Shown here: positions 12,140 through 24,864 of the stretch, piece by piece
How the letters are laid out: each line of letters starts with the position of its first letter
Numbering within the stretch: position 1 is the first letter of the stretch
Source: Dasypus novemcinctus
Lineage: Eukaryota; Chordata; Mammalia; Cingulata; Dasypodidae
Direction: 5' to 3'
NCBI RefSeq assembly: GCF_030445035.2
Contig: NC_080699.1
Coordinates: forward strand, 1-64,000
DNA length: 64,000 bases
Notes under the pieces: model-generated
The model's database searches: none
What the model saw: the letters and a program-made list of their open reading frames with translations, nothing else
What the model was told of the DNA's origin: nothing
Position numbers and translations under genes: made by a program

Positions 12140-12568
12140 TTTTTTTATTAAAGATTTATTTTTTATTTTAAAAAAAAAGATATGAGGTCCCCATTCACCC
12201 CCACCGCCCCCACCCCACCACTCCCCCCACAGTAACACTCTCCCCCATCATCATGTCACATCCATTGCATCTGGTGAGTACATCTCCGGGCATCACTGCA
12301 CCCCATGTCCCGTGTTCCACACCATAGCCCACACTTTCCCACGTTCCATCCAGTGGGCCATGGGAGGACATATAACATCCAGCAATTGTCCCTGGGGCAC
12401 CACCCAGGACAACTCCAAGTCCCGAGAATGCCTCCATATCTCTTCTCTTCCTCCCATTCCCAGCACCCAGCAGCCACCATGGCCACTTTTCCACACCAAT
12501 GCTACATTTTCTCGATTATTAACCACAATAGTTCATGAATAGGATATCATTAAGTCCACTCTGATCCT
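12140..12568 (-). mobile_element. 5'-truncated LINE-1 3'UTR tail
   Basis: On the minus strand this is the last ~400 bp of the long L1 3'UTR. Matching copies lie at 24,865-26,069, 26.4-46.9 kb and 54,585-55,482. It includes the G-rich tract (C-rich here at about 12,195-12,240) next to the A-rich 3' end (T/A-rich here at 12,140-12,180). It holds only 3'UTR. Confidence 0.85.
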
Positions 12569-13313
12569 TATTGTCAAAACAACCTTGAAAAAGAACAAAG
12601 GTGGAGGTCTCACATGCCAGATTTTAAACCTTACTACAGAGTTAAAGTAATTAAGAGTGTGGTAACCGCCTAAAGATAGATTTATAAACCTTTGGAATAT
12701 AATTGAGAGCCCAAAATTAAATCCACACCTCTATTGCCAGTTGATTTTCAAAGAAGGAGCCAATGTTCATTCAATGGGAAATAATTGTCTCTTCCATAAA
12801 TGGTGTTGGGACAACTGAAAATCTACATACAAAAGAATGATTGTGGAACCCTATCTCTTACCAAATTTAAAAATTAATTTTAAAATGTATCAAATATCTA
12901 AGTGTAAGAGCAAATACTATAAAACTCTTACATGAAAACACAAGGAAATGTCTTCAGGATCTAGAAGGAGACAATGGATTTTCAGATTTTATACCAAAAT
13001 CACACATACCAAAGTAAAAATAGATCAAAGGGACTTCATCAAAATTTTAAAATTCTGTGCATCAAATACATTAGCAAGAAAGTGAAAGACAACCTACAGA
13101 ATGGGAGAAAAAAATGGAAACTGTGTATCAGATAAGAATTTAATATCCACAATATAGGAAGAGATTCTACAATTCAACAACAAAAGACAAACAACCCAAT
13201 TTAAAAATGAGGCAAGGATTGGAATAGACATTTCTACAAAGATGATATTCAAATGGTCAGTAAGTATATGAAAAGATAAACATCATTAACATAATCAAAT
13301 TAAAACTGTGAGA

Positions 13314-15553
13314 GTCCCAATGCCCTCCTCTAGTCATGCCTTACAGGAGTTCAAGTGGAACCATTTGAATTCTCCCACCCCCTTCCCCCAAGTCTTCATC
13401 TTCACCCTTCTCCTTGATCTGTGCCCAGGATCTGAGAGCCTTTGTGGTTCTTGGCTGGAGTGGCCTGCTTACTTGCAACAGTGGCCACCAGGAGTGAAAG
13501 CTTGGGGCTTCCACTCCTAGGAGTTGGGGCTTCTGGGCATGGTAGGGAGGGCTCTGGTGAGAGGACGAGCTTTTCAGGGCAGAAAGTTTGGGAAAAAGCC
13601 TGCAGTATTGAGTGGACCATTTGCTGAGAGCCATAGAGAGCAAGCTGCAGAGGAGGCAGTGAGAAAGGGTCCCCACTGAGCATGAGCTGGTTATCTACCT
13701 GGAACAGAGCAACCTGTGGCTGTACTCAAAGAATTCCCCAACCAGATAAACATCACTAAGGATGGCCAAAGGACGTTCCTGGTGCTGAAGGTGAATGTGT
13801 CTCTCCTGGACACCGTGTTACTTCCTCCAGGACTTGACGACCAACAACTACCACCAGAGATACATGATCGGGAAGTGGGTGCCAGGGGCAAGTTTGAGCT
13901 GCAGGTTGTTGCTGTGTCTCCATTCGCCATAGCCCACCCATCTTCTGGACACACCGGGTGAAGGTGCCCATCTCTTTCATCAAAGTCAAACTCACCAGCA
14001 AGCTCAACAGCAGGGGCCAGATCATGTTGGACTCCTTACATAAATATGAGCCCTGCATTCACATAGTGAGGGTTGAGGGACCCCAGTGGATGATCACCAA
14101 CCATTGCTTTCCAAAGACTCAGTTCATAGAGGTGACAGCTTACCAGAATGAAGAGAACATAACTCTTAAAATTCAATGTAATACAGTGGCAAAAGCTTTC
14201 CTTGATGCAAAGAAAAGAAGCAATCAAAGATGTACCAGAAGGACCTGGATTCATCAAACTGGGTGTTCTCAATGAATCCAGTGCCATCTGTCCACCTGCC
14301 AGCCCCCAGTCTCAGGTTGGAGGTCCTCTCTCACTCTCCTCCATGCATGGCTGTGGAAGATACTCTGCCCTGAGGAGCCACCACTCAACCCACCACCCCA
14401 GTCCTGATATTCATAGGAATACTCTCCAACCTATCCTGACAAGTCATCTGCAAGTCTATCCATGTTCCAACCTCATGACAAGTGGTCCAGCCTTGGGATG
14501 CCTGCCCATACCAGCATGATACCCATGAGCACCATGAGAACATGGATCCACCTACTGGTTCTAGCCAGAACCACAACCTGTGGTCTGTAAGTAATGGCTC
14601 CAGCACACCTGGCTACCAGACACTAGGGATGTGCAATGGGCTGGGAGCCCAGTTCTTTTCAGGCTCCACTGCACGCTGTGCATCAGTCACCCTCATGATC
14701 TCAGCTTCTTTCTCAGCTTCTTCCCTGCTGTATGAAGAGGGTGCCATGGACACAGACATTCTTGACAGCCAGTATGATAACTCAGCAGAAGTTTGACTCA
14801 TAGCCTTATGAACACCATGTTGCCACCTTCTATGTGGATTACAGACTTTTTCTTGAAAGATACACTGATTTTTTTGCTGTGGCAACCGAGGGTTGATTTA
14901 CTTGTCTACTAGAGAGGTATAACATGGGGCAAGGGAAGGAAATAAAGCATTTTAACTTCATTGTAAATTAAGAGGAGGAATGCACATTCTATTTAACAAA
15001 CACACCAGAACAAAACAAACTAGCACTAATGCCACCACCATCTATTTTTCCATTATCTGCAACAGCAGTTTAGTCCTGTAGCAGTTTATATGCTACAGGT
15101 GAAGGTAAGTTTGAAAACAACATATTTTTTGCCTAAATCACCATTATTCATAATAAAATAAATTACTCGCTAGGGTCCAGAAACTTAATTTTTGTATCAT
15201 ACAGCATAAAGATCACTTTGGTACAATAGAATTTATAAACTCTGCTGGTCTTATTTCAGAAATATAAAAAGCACACTTTTAATTCTCGCCTTGCTTTGAA
15301 GTAGTTTTCAGGACCATTTTGTGACAATTGCCATAGTTACAGGTTAGCTCTTATGAACGGAACTAATCTGAATACAACAGATTTTAGTTGAAATGTATAT
15401 TTGCTCTGTCTACTAGAAATTGTGTCACTTTGAGTAGAGTTATTTCCTTGTATTGGTAAACCTAGCACTGGTCATATTTTTCTTCTGACAAAGTAGCCAA
15501 AGACTATCAGAAGAAAGCATTTTCTATGAAATAAAGGCAATATGAAAAAAAGA
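13314..15553 (+). pseudogene. TBXT: Processed pseudogene (retrocopy) of brachyury TBXT
   Basis: Intronless cDNA-like copy of a T-box transcription factor. The T-box is recognisable over 13.70-14.24 kb ('LKVNVS', '[17 protein letters not shown]', '[18 protein letters not shown]', '[11 protein letters not shown]'). The C-terminal transactivation region follows at 14.2-14.8 kb ('LWSVSNG', 'GLGAQFF', 'DSQYDNSAEV'). These C-terminal words fit TBXT rather than TBX19. An N-terminal part is present at about 13,620-13,720 and a likely 5'UTR begins at 13,314. A long 3'UTR with AATAAA at about 15,530 runs into an A-rich tail at 15,543-15,553. Several frameshifts and stops (for example near 13,660, 13,740 and 13,955) destroy the frame. 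It lies inside an L1, with an imperfect target duplication (aaaactgtgaga left, a related stretch right). It cannot encode full-length protein. Confidence 0.88.
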
Positions 15554-15867
15554 AAAAACCTACAGTGAGATACCATTGCACATCCACTAGGATGGTTACT
15601 GTTTTGAAAAAAACCTAATAATAGCAAGTGTTGGGAACACTGTGGACAAATAACAACCTTCATACATTGTTGGTGGAATCGCAAAATGGTGCAGCCATTG
15701 TAGAAAAGAGTTTGGTGGTCTCAGAAAATTATCCATATAATTAATATATGACGCAGAAATTCCACTTGTAAGTATACACTGAAAAGAATCAAAAGCGGTC
15801 TCAAACAGATATTTGTACACTAGTGTTCACAGCAACTTTATTCATAATAGCAAAAAGGTGGAAGCAA

Positions 15868-16335
15868 TCTGTTTTAGTTTCCTAGGCTGCTCAAACAAAT
15901 ACCAGGAAATAACTCAAGTTCAACAATGGGAATTTACTTGCTCATGATTTCGAGGTTAGGAAGAAGTCCAAATCTAGGTATCATCAAGGTGATACTTTCT
16001 ATCTGAAGCCTGTGGTGTTCTGGGGCTAACTGCTAGCAATCCTAGATTCTTAGCTTGTCACATGGCAAGGACATGGCATCATCTCCTGGTCCCTCCCATC
16101 TCTTCTGGGTCCCATTGATGTCTAGCTTCTGGCTGCTCCCTCTGACCCTCTCTCTGTGTCTGAATTTCATTCCACTTATAAAGGACTCCAGAATTAGGAT
16201 TAACACTCATCCTGATTAATTTAGGCCACACCTTAACCTCATCAAAAGGTCCTACTTAAAATGGGTTCACACCCACAGGAATGGATTACATTTAAAGACA
16301 TATTTTTCTGGGGTACATACAGCTTCAAAATAATA
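15868..16335 (-). repeat. LTR-like element (MaLR-type), minus
   Basis: Related along its length to the copy at 7567-7990. The two share the order 'tttcctag.ctgctcaaa', 'tcatcaaggtgat', 'cacatggcaagg', 'tataaaggactc', and 'cacaggaatggatta'. On the minus strand it has a TATA-like box. It splits the L1, which continues on either side. Confidence 0.65.
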
Positions 16336-16689
16336 TGCAAACCAAGTGTCCCTCATCAGATGAAGGAATAAACAAGATGTGGTATATCCATACACTGGAA
16401 CATTATTCAGCCATAAAAAGAAAGGAGACTTGAAGACATTGTGTTCAGTGAAATTATCCAGAAATTATGCAGAATTTATTCTAAAATTATCCAGAATAAA
16501 AGGGCAAATACAATATGAAATAATTATAATAAGGAAATACATAGTGACAGAGAGCAGAATGATTACAAGAGGTGGTAGGAAATAGGAATGAGTATGAATT
16601 GGGCTTAGGATGATGAAAATGGTCCTGAATTAGTGGGGAAAGTTACACTATTGCCAATTTGTACTTAATTTCAAAGCACTGTTCAGCAT

Positions 16690-19600
16690 CACTTGAACCC
16701 TCCATCCAATGTCAGTACTGTGGACTGTATGCTGTGCTTATCACCACTCTACACTTCTCATGAACATGCATTAACAACCAGCCCCTTGGCAATCTCTCCA
16801 TCCATGGTCTACTCATTGGGTTCCATATTCAGCCAATTGCATCCAAAAATCTGAAGTCAGAATACACTGGATGCATGAACACTAGTGAACCATCCAAATG
16901 TCTCATATTTGGACTCTAGTTAGAGTACACTGGATGCCCAACCACTAGTGAGTCCTCAACCAAAGATCTCCATATTAGACTCTACAATCAGCCAAAGGCC
17001 TGTGATAAGCCCCACTCAGAGTGGGGTTCATCCAAAGGCAAATCCTCCATCTAAGTTCTCCAAGTAACCTCCACACTCAGCCAAAAGTGAAATATCACCC
17101 CACACACACACTCAGAGTACATAGACCCCTGCCCTTGGCAAAACTTTCTTCCAACATTTCTTCATTAGACTCCACATAAACACCATGGAAACCACAGATA
17201 GCAATCCAGTATACACAGAAGGCCAGCCCACCAGTACACCCTCCACCCAAGTTCTTCTCATTGGAATTTATACTCAAACAAGAACGACCACAGGTCCCCA
17301 AGAGTGTACTGTGGTCCAGCATCCACCTACAAGCCCTCCATCCAAGGTCCCCATAGTGGATCCCAAACTCAGCCAAAGGCATCCAAAGTTCACCAGAGTA
17401 CACTGGATGACTGCTTCACAAAGGTCTACATGCATACAAAGGCATCCATGAGCAACCACTCAGAGTGCTGGGGATTCCTGCCAGGCATAGAACTCTACAA
17501 TCAAGGTCTCTGCAGTAGACTCCACGGTCATCCAATCACATTACTGAGTCCAACACAGAGTGTGGTGGAGGCCCTCATGGCATGGAACATTACATCTAAG
17601 ATTTCCATAATGGATTCTGGACTCATCAAAGGGATGACAGGGTTCCAAGAACCCTGTCGAATACACTAGATGCCTTTCCATCAATGAACCCTCTACTCAA
17701 AGTGTCTTCTTCAGACTCTATGCTAAATCAAGTACAACATAAGATCCCAACACAGAATGCTATGGATTCCAGCCCTCCATGAAACCCCTCATCCAATGTC
17801 TCTGCACTGATATACATGCTCAGTGAATCACAATTGTAGATGGCAACTCTGGGTGAATTGGACTCACAACCACCAAAAATCCTTCATGCAAAGCTTCTAC
17901 ATTGGACACCCTGATCAAACAAGGGCAAACATGGAGAGCCACTAATAATACACAGGATGCTGAACAAATGGTGAGTCATCAATCCAAGGTCTCAACTTCG
18001 GAACAATTTTGCAACCACAGACTACCACTCATTATACTCAGGACACCAGTCCAACATCTTGACCTCAACACAAGGTATCTGTGGGTGATTCCTTGCTCAG
18101 CCAAGAGCATCCAAAGACACCTAGTCAAAGTACATTGTAGGTTGAAATCCCCACCAATGGTCTCCTTGTTGAACTCTACATTCAGCCAAGGGCAACTGTG
18201 GACACCCACCCAAAGTGCACAATTCTCCTGCAAGTCAGTGTACCCTCCATTCAAGGTCTCTATTATGGACTCTGTGCTCAGTCAATCACAACTGCACACT
18301 TTAATACAGAGTACTGTGGCCATCCACCTGCCAACAACCCCTCCATTCAAGGTCTCCACAGTGCCCTCCATATTCATCTAATCACAATCACAGACTCCAA
18401 CTCTGAGTGCACTGCATTTCTAAGCATCTCCATACATGGTCTCCACATTGGACTCAATGCTTAGAACCACCATGGACTCTCACTCAAAATACACAAGATG
18501 CTTATTCACTAGCAAGCCCTCAGTCGAATTCTCCACATTGGATTTCACACTTACCCAATCACAGACAGAACAAAACACATAATACTGTGGAAACCCCATC
18601 CACCCATCTCATCTACCATGAGGCGCCATGATCAACCAAGGCAAATATAGACTAACTCAGAATACCCAGGATACCCATACAGTGGCAGTCCCTTTATCCA
18701 AGTTCTCAACTTTGGACTCTATGCACAGCCAAGGCTATCTGAGGACCAATGGTGGCACTTTACACCACCATTCAGCCGATGCTCCCTCCACTTTCTCTCA
18801 TTGGACTCTATGCTTATCCAAGGGCAACCGAAGAACCCCACCTTCAGCGCTGTGGACCCTCACCTGCCAGCAAACACATCACCACAAGTAGTCACTGCAT
18901 ACTCCATGATGAGCCTAGGGCATCTGAGAACCCCCCATCAAAGTTCATAGGGCACCTGCCCATGAGCAAATCCTCCATCTGAGTTCTCATTAGCTTCTAC
19001 AGTCAGCCAAAGGCAACCACTCACCCGTATTAAGAATGCTATGGAGTTCTGTCTGTTGGAAAACTCTCCATACATCTCCACTCTGGACTCCACCTTCAGA
19101 TAAACATAAATGCAGATTCAAATACAGAGTGCTGTGGAACTCCACTCAAGGTCTCGATATTGTGCTCCACAATCAACCAAGGGTAACTGTGGAACCCTCC
19201 CCACCCCCATGCAAAGTTCAGTGATTCCTCCATACTGGTAAACCTCAACCTAAACTTTCTGCATTGAATTCCACCCTCAGCGAAGGACAATCTCAGACCT
19301 ACATTCAGAAGTTCATGAACCTCTACCTGCTAGCAATCCCTCCACCCAATGGCTACACAGTGCCCTCCATGGTGTCTGCGGAGGATACCATACTCAAACA
19401 ATTACAACCTCAGATTCTCAGATTTCAATTGACCCCAGACAACTGGCACATCCCCAGTCCAAGGTTGCCCAGTTCAACTCTACACTCAACCAAGGGCCAC
19501 TGCTCATCTCCACTCAGCATGCCATGGTCCCTTATCTCCCAGTGAGCTCTCCATCCAAGCACTCTGCCATGGACCCTGCTCTTAGCCAGTTACAATCAGA

Positions 19601-19850
19601 GAACCCAAATTCAGGACCCAAATTCAGGGCCCTTTGGCCCTCCATCTTCCAGCATTATCTCCAGTGAATTCCATGTTCAGCCAAATTCAATCACAGAATC
19701 CCACTTAATGTACATTGTACCTACTCACCAGAAATCCCTCCATCCAAGGTTTCCACATTGGACACCATGTTCAACCAAAGACATTGCAGATTACCACTCA
19801 GAGTACACAAGGAACCCACTCACCTGAAAGCCCTCTTCACAGATCATTTC
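16690..19850 (+). repeat. Decayed tandem array, ~97-bp unit, about 32 copies
   Basis: A ~3.2-kb stretch is built from a degenerate unit. The landmark words 'cctccatccaaggtctcc', 'cactcagccaa' and 'cactcagagtacactgg' recur about every 94-100 bp. For example, the first word or variants occur near 17,045, 17,240, 17,337, 18,245 and 18,342. Copies differ by many substitutions and small indels, so the array is old. Stop codons are sparse in one plus-strand frame (the longest open stretches are 120-160 codons, such as 17,902-18,381). This partly reflects composition but also fits descent from a coding repeat. No unique gene sequence is seen inside it. Confidence 0.88.
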
Positions 19851-20340
19851 TTTCTACACCAACTAATATTCCATTTTATTGCTGTATCATAATTTATTTA
19901 TCCATTCACTTATTAAATGGCATCCTGGTTGCTTCCAGTTTTTTACAAATAAGAAAATAATTTTATGACAATTATGAATAAAGCTTCTATAAACCTCACA
20001 TGCAGGTTTCTGTAAGGATGTGTATTTTCAGATCAATTTGATCTAGAAGTGTGAAAGCTGGATTACATGGTAAACCTCTATTTAGCTGTCAACTGCCTTA
20101 CAAATTGCCTTTTTGCATTCCACCAGCAATGAGCATTCCTGTTTTTGTTGTCAGTTTGGGGGACTTTAGCTATTCTAATGGGTGCATAGTGACATTTCAT
20201 TGTTTAAATTTGCAGTTCTGTAATGACAAATGATGTTGAGCATCTTTTCATGTGCTTATCTAACACCTGTATATCCACTTTGATGAGATGTCTATTCATA
20301 TCTTTGGCCAATTTGGAAATGGGTTGCTTGTTTTCTTATT

Positions 20341-20760
20341 TTTTTTTAAAGATTTATTAGTTATTTCTTTCTTTCCCCCTCCCCCCGCCCTGGTTTGTCT
20401 GTTCTCTGTGTCTACTTGCTGTGTCTTCTTCTTTGTCCACTACTGTTGTTGTCAGCGGCATGGGAATCTGTGTTTCTTTTTGTTGCGTCTTCTTGTTGCA
20501 TCAGCTCTCTGTGTGGGTGGTGCCATTCTTAGGCAGGCTGCACTTTCTTTCAGGCTAGGTGGCTCTCCTTATGGGGTGCACTCCTTGCACGTGGGGCTCC
20601 CCTATGCGGGGGACACCCCTGTGTAGCACGGCACTCCTTGCGTGCATCAGAACTGTGCATGGACCAGCTGCACATGGGTCAAGGAGGCCCGGGGTTTGAG
20701 CCATGGACCTCCCATATGGTAGGCAGACACCCTAACCACTGGGCCAAGTCCACTTTCCCC
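20341..20760 (-). mobile_element. DAS-type SINE (minus)
   Basis: A poly(T) start at 20,341-20,348 is followed by the DAS body in reverse, and the tRNA-like head lies at 20,680-20,760. A perfect 12-bp target duplication 'tgttttcttatt' lies at 20,329-20,340 and 20,761-20,772. It is inserted in an old L1. Confidence 0.95.
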
Positions 20761-21433
20761 TGTTTTCTTATTCTAGAGTTTTGAGACTTCTTTGTATGCT
20801 TTGGATACAAATATACAAATACTTTCTCCCAATATATGGCTAATGTCTTCATTTTTTTAATATGTCTTTTGCAGAACAAGAGTTTTTTATTTTAATGATG
20901 TCTAACAACTTTTCCTGAATATGGAATATCTCTCTTATTTCAATCTTTTATTTCTTGCATTGGAGTTTTATATTTTCTGCATATAGCTCCTATACATATT
21001 TGGTTTGATCTATACCCAGGTATTTCTTTTTTGATGCTATTGTAAATGGTATTTTGTTTCTAATTTCAAATTCCAGTTGTTCACTGATGGTTTGTTGGAA
21101 AGAAATTGCTTTCTGTATACTAACCTTACAGAAGGCGAAGGTGAATTTACTTTAATCACTTGTTAGTTCTAGGACTCTTTTCTTTTATTTTTTTATTTTA
21201 TAGATTCTTTTGTATTGCTACATAGCTAAACCATGTAATCTGTGAGCAAAAAGAGTTTATTTCTTCTTTCCCAATCTGTATACCTTTTATTTCCTTTTCT
21301 TATTGTTAGCTAGACTTCCAGTAAGATGTTGAATGGAGTGGTAAGAGGAAGCATTCTTGCTTTGTTCCCAATCTTAGGGGAAGGCATCCAGTTTCTCACC
21401 ATTAGGAGTTTTAGTTTTGTTTTATTTTGTTTG

Positions 21434-21530
21434 TTGGTTTGTTTTTTAGGAGGTACTGGGGATTGAATCTGGGACCTCGTACATGGGAAGAAGGCGCTCA
21501 ACCACTTGACCTACACCTGCTCCCAAGAAA
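21434..21530 (-). mobile_element. Short tRNA-derived SINE
   Basis: The same short tRNA-like unit as at 1108-1195, in the same orientation. On the minus strand it has an A-box-like and a B-box-like block ('ggtcccagattcaatcc'). It is preceded by a T-rich/pyrimidine stretch. It lacks the DAS body, so it is a separate short SINE or a head-only form. Confidence 0.6.
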
Positions 21531-21790
21531 TTTTACTGAGATTTTATTTAAAATAACATGAATGGGTGTTGGATTTTGTCAACACTTTCTCTGCATCAAT
21601 TTACATGATCATATGACTTTTCTTCTTTACCATGATGTGATGGACTACATTAATTGATTTTTGAATGTTGAACCACGTTGCAAACCTGGAATAAATTCTA
21701 TTGTTTGTGATATATAATTCTTTTTGTATATTGTTGGATTTAATTTGTGAACCTGATTAGTGATGAGTACCAATGTTAAAACCTATGAAA

Positions 21791-24257
21791 GTGAGGGGAT
21801 CCCCCATTAGACTGCAACATCTGGGAGTTTCTCACTCACAATAGTATCCACTCCACCTCAGCGTTTGAGTTTCCTGCCCATTCTCAGCTCCAGCAGCTTC
21901 TCCAAGTGAGTTGATCTCAGCTGTGATTCTCAGGATCTGCCTGTCTCTCCAGATTTCAGGTTGGTCGTTTGCCCTGTGACCTCAATTCTCTGATGGGTCC
22001 AAGAAAAGCCATTGATCTTCAGGTTTTGCTTTGTTTTGTTATGTGGCTAGAGTGATGGCTTTCCAGCTCTTTAAATGTCTTAACTAGAAACATAACTGGT
22101 ATTTTTATATGAAAGTATTTTTTAGTCTAATTCACTAAAACGTATGCTTCAGGAGGCAACAGCTTTGTTATATTCACTGCTGAATGAGTCACAGTTGCTG
22201 AATGAATGAGTAAATGGATGAATGAAGCTGGTGGGTCTGCAGCACAGCTTCACCCTGGGACTTCTCTGTGTTGAGTGGCTCATTTTCTGATTCCACCTCT
22301 TCCTCTTTTCTCATTTGTGCCTTCATTTTGCTGAAGTGCTTCCTCCAGTAGCTTCTGGAGAATGGGGCAGAGGAGATAACTTTGTGAAACCTAACACGTC
22401 TGAAATGGTCCCTTTCCCAGGCACACTTGATTGATGGGTGGAGAAGCCCACCTGGCTGGGTGGCTGTCCCAGAAGGCTCTCAGGGTCTCCCTTCCCATCC
22501 CCGAGGTTCTCTTCCCACTGAGACTCTCTACCTGTTGAGGCTGCTGCTGAGATGGTTTTTCCTTGAGGGTCTCCTGTGTCCACAGTGGGGCCAGAGGGCT
22601 GTACCCTGGGGTGGGGGCAATCTCTACCAGAAGCTCCCCTGGGGAGCGCAGGCTCAGACACGTGCATGAGCTGGGAAGGACCATGAGGTTGTGGGGAGGT
22701 GGACAGGGTGTTCTCCGGGGTAGGAGTCCCCATGGGGATCCCGGCTCTGTCCAGTCCCTTGGACCCTTCCTCAGTGCTGCCGCACTCGGAACCTCTGGTT
22801 GCTGCCCCCTCTCCACCCATCTAACCGCCAGAAACAGTCAGAGGGTCCTGGTCTTGAAAGTGAAACCTCCCCCTGGCCCCCTAACAGCAGCTCCACGATG
22901 AAGGGACTTCCTCACCGCTGACCCCGCCCCCTCGGTGTGAACCCCCTCCCCAAGACTTCATTCCCCACCTAGAGCCTTGGACACGGCCCTGCAGCTGTGA
23001 CCCAGGTACCCCCTGCACCCCCAAAGGCTGTGAGAGCCCTGGCCCAGTCTGGAGTGGTGACACCCAGTGGGCTGCCTCTGCTGCAGTGGGCGGCCTCTCC
23101 CAGGTCCGTGTCCTGCCCCCCACCCCAGCACAGACCCCTGGCTGCTCTGCAAGGAGCCTTGCCTCACTGTACCCGACACCTCGGCCCCCAGTCACAGGTG
23201 GCTGCAGACACAGCAGACTGGACGCTGGAGGTGGGGAGCGGGGAGAGGGGTGGAGGAGGGGTGACTACGGTGCCAAAGGCACCTGCCTTCTCCCAGAGAT
23301 GGGAGTCATTGTGGGTCGGGGCTGCACTTCAGCCCTGCACTTACACTGTGGCCTTGGGAGGTAACTCAGTTTCCCCATCTATGAAAAAGACTGATGACAG
23401 TAGACTCTGGCATGTCGTTTTGTGGAGGGCACCTGCTGCCTCCCCAGGACTGAGCTCAGTGAACTGGGCCCCCTGATCTCTCCCTACCTCTGACCTCATG
23501 GTGGAAGCACCTTGACCCTGCAACTAGCTACACATGGCTCCCTGTCTCCAGACATCACCCTCCAGCTGCCCCAGCACACAGGGACTGTGGACAAGCCTGT
23601 CCCTCCTGGCTGGCTCTGCCTGGGCCAGGTCCTGGGCCCAGGATTGGTTCCAAGTCAAGTTCCCTATCTATAAAACAAGGATCACAGTTCATCTCCCTAG
23701 AGATAGGGGCTCCCATAGTTCATCTTCCACTGGAGGTCATGACCAAGGCTATAAGATAAGAACAGGAAATGAGGTGTTGAGTGTTGCAAGGGAAGAGCTA
23801 ACCCTGTCAGTATTTGTCCACAGTTTCTGTATAGAAAGCCCAAAAACATCCATGAACTCACAGAATGAATCAGAGGAAGAGGTTGCTGCACTTGGCTTTG
23901 CTGAAGGCTCCCAAACTCTTCTGACCAACCATGGAAAGAAATACCAAAGGGAACAAAGTGTTTACAAAATCACTACAATTGCACACAAGCACTTTGAAAT
24001 GTTCTATTCTGTCCTCTTCCACTGTCTTCTATTTCTTTTTTTTAAGATCCAGGTTATGACTCACTATGTGGATTCTATGATGAGCAAATAAAATGGGTTA
24101 GAACCTGGTACCACCCAGCTTAGCGACACATTTTATGAATAGCCTAGCAGTTAACAAAGGATGCATTTCATTGTTGAGGTGAACACATAAAGTCTCTATT
24201 CAAGGATATTAAAAAGGAGTCAGTTCCATAGTAGAGATGACCTGACCACATGAGGTT
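21791..24257. other. GC-rich unassigned sequence, no confident gene
   Basis: Apparently low-copy DNA, G+C rich between about 22.4 and 23.6 kb. Overlapping frames are open on both strands (for example 22,323-22,820 minus, 22,997-23,476 plus, and 23,534-24,091 plus). None has a recognisable domain, signal peptide, promoter and poly(A) set, or splice pattern I would trust. The open frames are what such composition gives. I see nothing else specific in it. Confidence 0.4.
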
Positions 24258-24864
24258 GATTCTGAAGGTGCTCAACCATGTCTGAGCAGATCAGAGTCCT
24301 TGTGTCAACAGCAGTTGGTCAAATTGCATACTCACTGCTGTGTAGTATTGGAAATGGCTCTGTCTTTCATAAAGACCAGGCTTTGGTTTTCATGCTGTTG
24401 GATATCCCCTTCACCATGGTGGGGATCCTGGACAGGGTCCTTATGGAATTGCAAGACTGTGCACTTCCTCTACTGAAAGATGTCATCAAAACAGATGAAG
24501 AAGAGGTTGCCTTCAAAGACTTGGATGTGCCCTGAAAGCAAATGTGAAAATCTTCCAAGTCCAAGGTGCAGCCTTGGAAAAATATGCCAAGAAGTCAGTC
24601 AGGGTTATTTTCATGGGAAACCCAGCCAATACTGACTACCTCAAAGTTGGCTTCATCCATCCCCAAAGAAAACTTCAGTTACTAGAACCTTTGGATCAAA
24701 ACTGAGCTAAATCTCAAACTGCTCTTAAACCTGGTATAACTGCTGATAACATAAAGAATGTTGGGGAAATAATTCCCCAACTCGGTATCCAGATGCCAAC
24801 CATGCCAAGGTGAAATTGCAAGGAAAGGTAGTTGGTGTTTATGGAGCTCTAAAAGAAGGCAGCT

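Larger units (their letters stand above)
12569..16690 (+). mobile_element. LINE-1 (ORF2 C-terminal half), interrupted
   Basis: Plus-strand L1 ORF2 runs from 12,569 to 13,313, resumes at 15,554-15,867 and again at 16,336-16,690. The gaps are filled by the TBXT retrocopy and a MaLR-type LTR. The L1 motif 'gtgagataccattgc' at 15,565 continues directly from the sequence left of the retrocopy. This shows a single L1 split by later insertions. Frames are broken. Confidence 0.85.
19851..21790 (-). mobile_element. LINE-1 fragment (old subfamily), interrupted
   Basis: Minus-strand L1 ORF2 and 3' sequence, more diverged than the other copies. It begins with the 'ccattcacttattaaatgg' region and passes through the 'gttttcttattctagag' region. 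A DAS SINE (20,341-20,760) and a short tRNA-derived SINE (about 21,434-21,530) interrupt it. No frame is open. Confidence 0.75.

Noticed and set aside
13700-14250. TBX19 as parent of the T-box retrocopy
   Set aside because: The C-terminal words (LWSVSNG, GLGAQFF, DSQYD) fit TBXT better. The T-box alone would not decide.
17902-18381. 159-codon frame as a gene
   Set aside because: It lies wholly within the decayed repeat array, has no signal, unique domain or promoter, and stops occur in adjacent units.
16690-19850. CRISPR array or classical short satellite
   Set aside because: The units are contiguous and diverged along their full length with no spacers, and the host is a mammal.
22323-22820. 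165-codon minus-strand frame in GC-rich DNA
   Set aside because: Low-complexity, Ser/Pro/Gly-rich, with overlapping open frames on the other strand and no gene signals.
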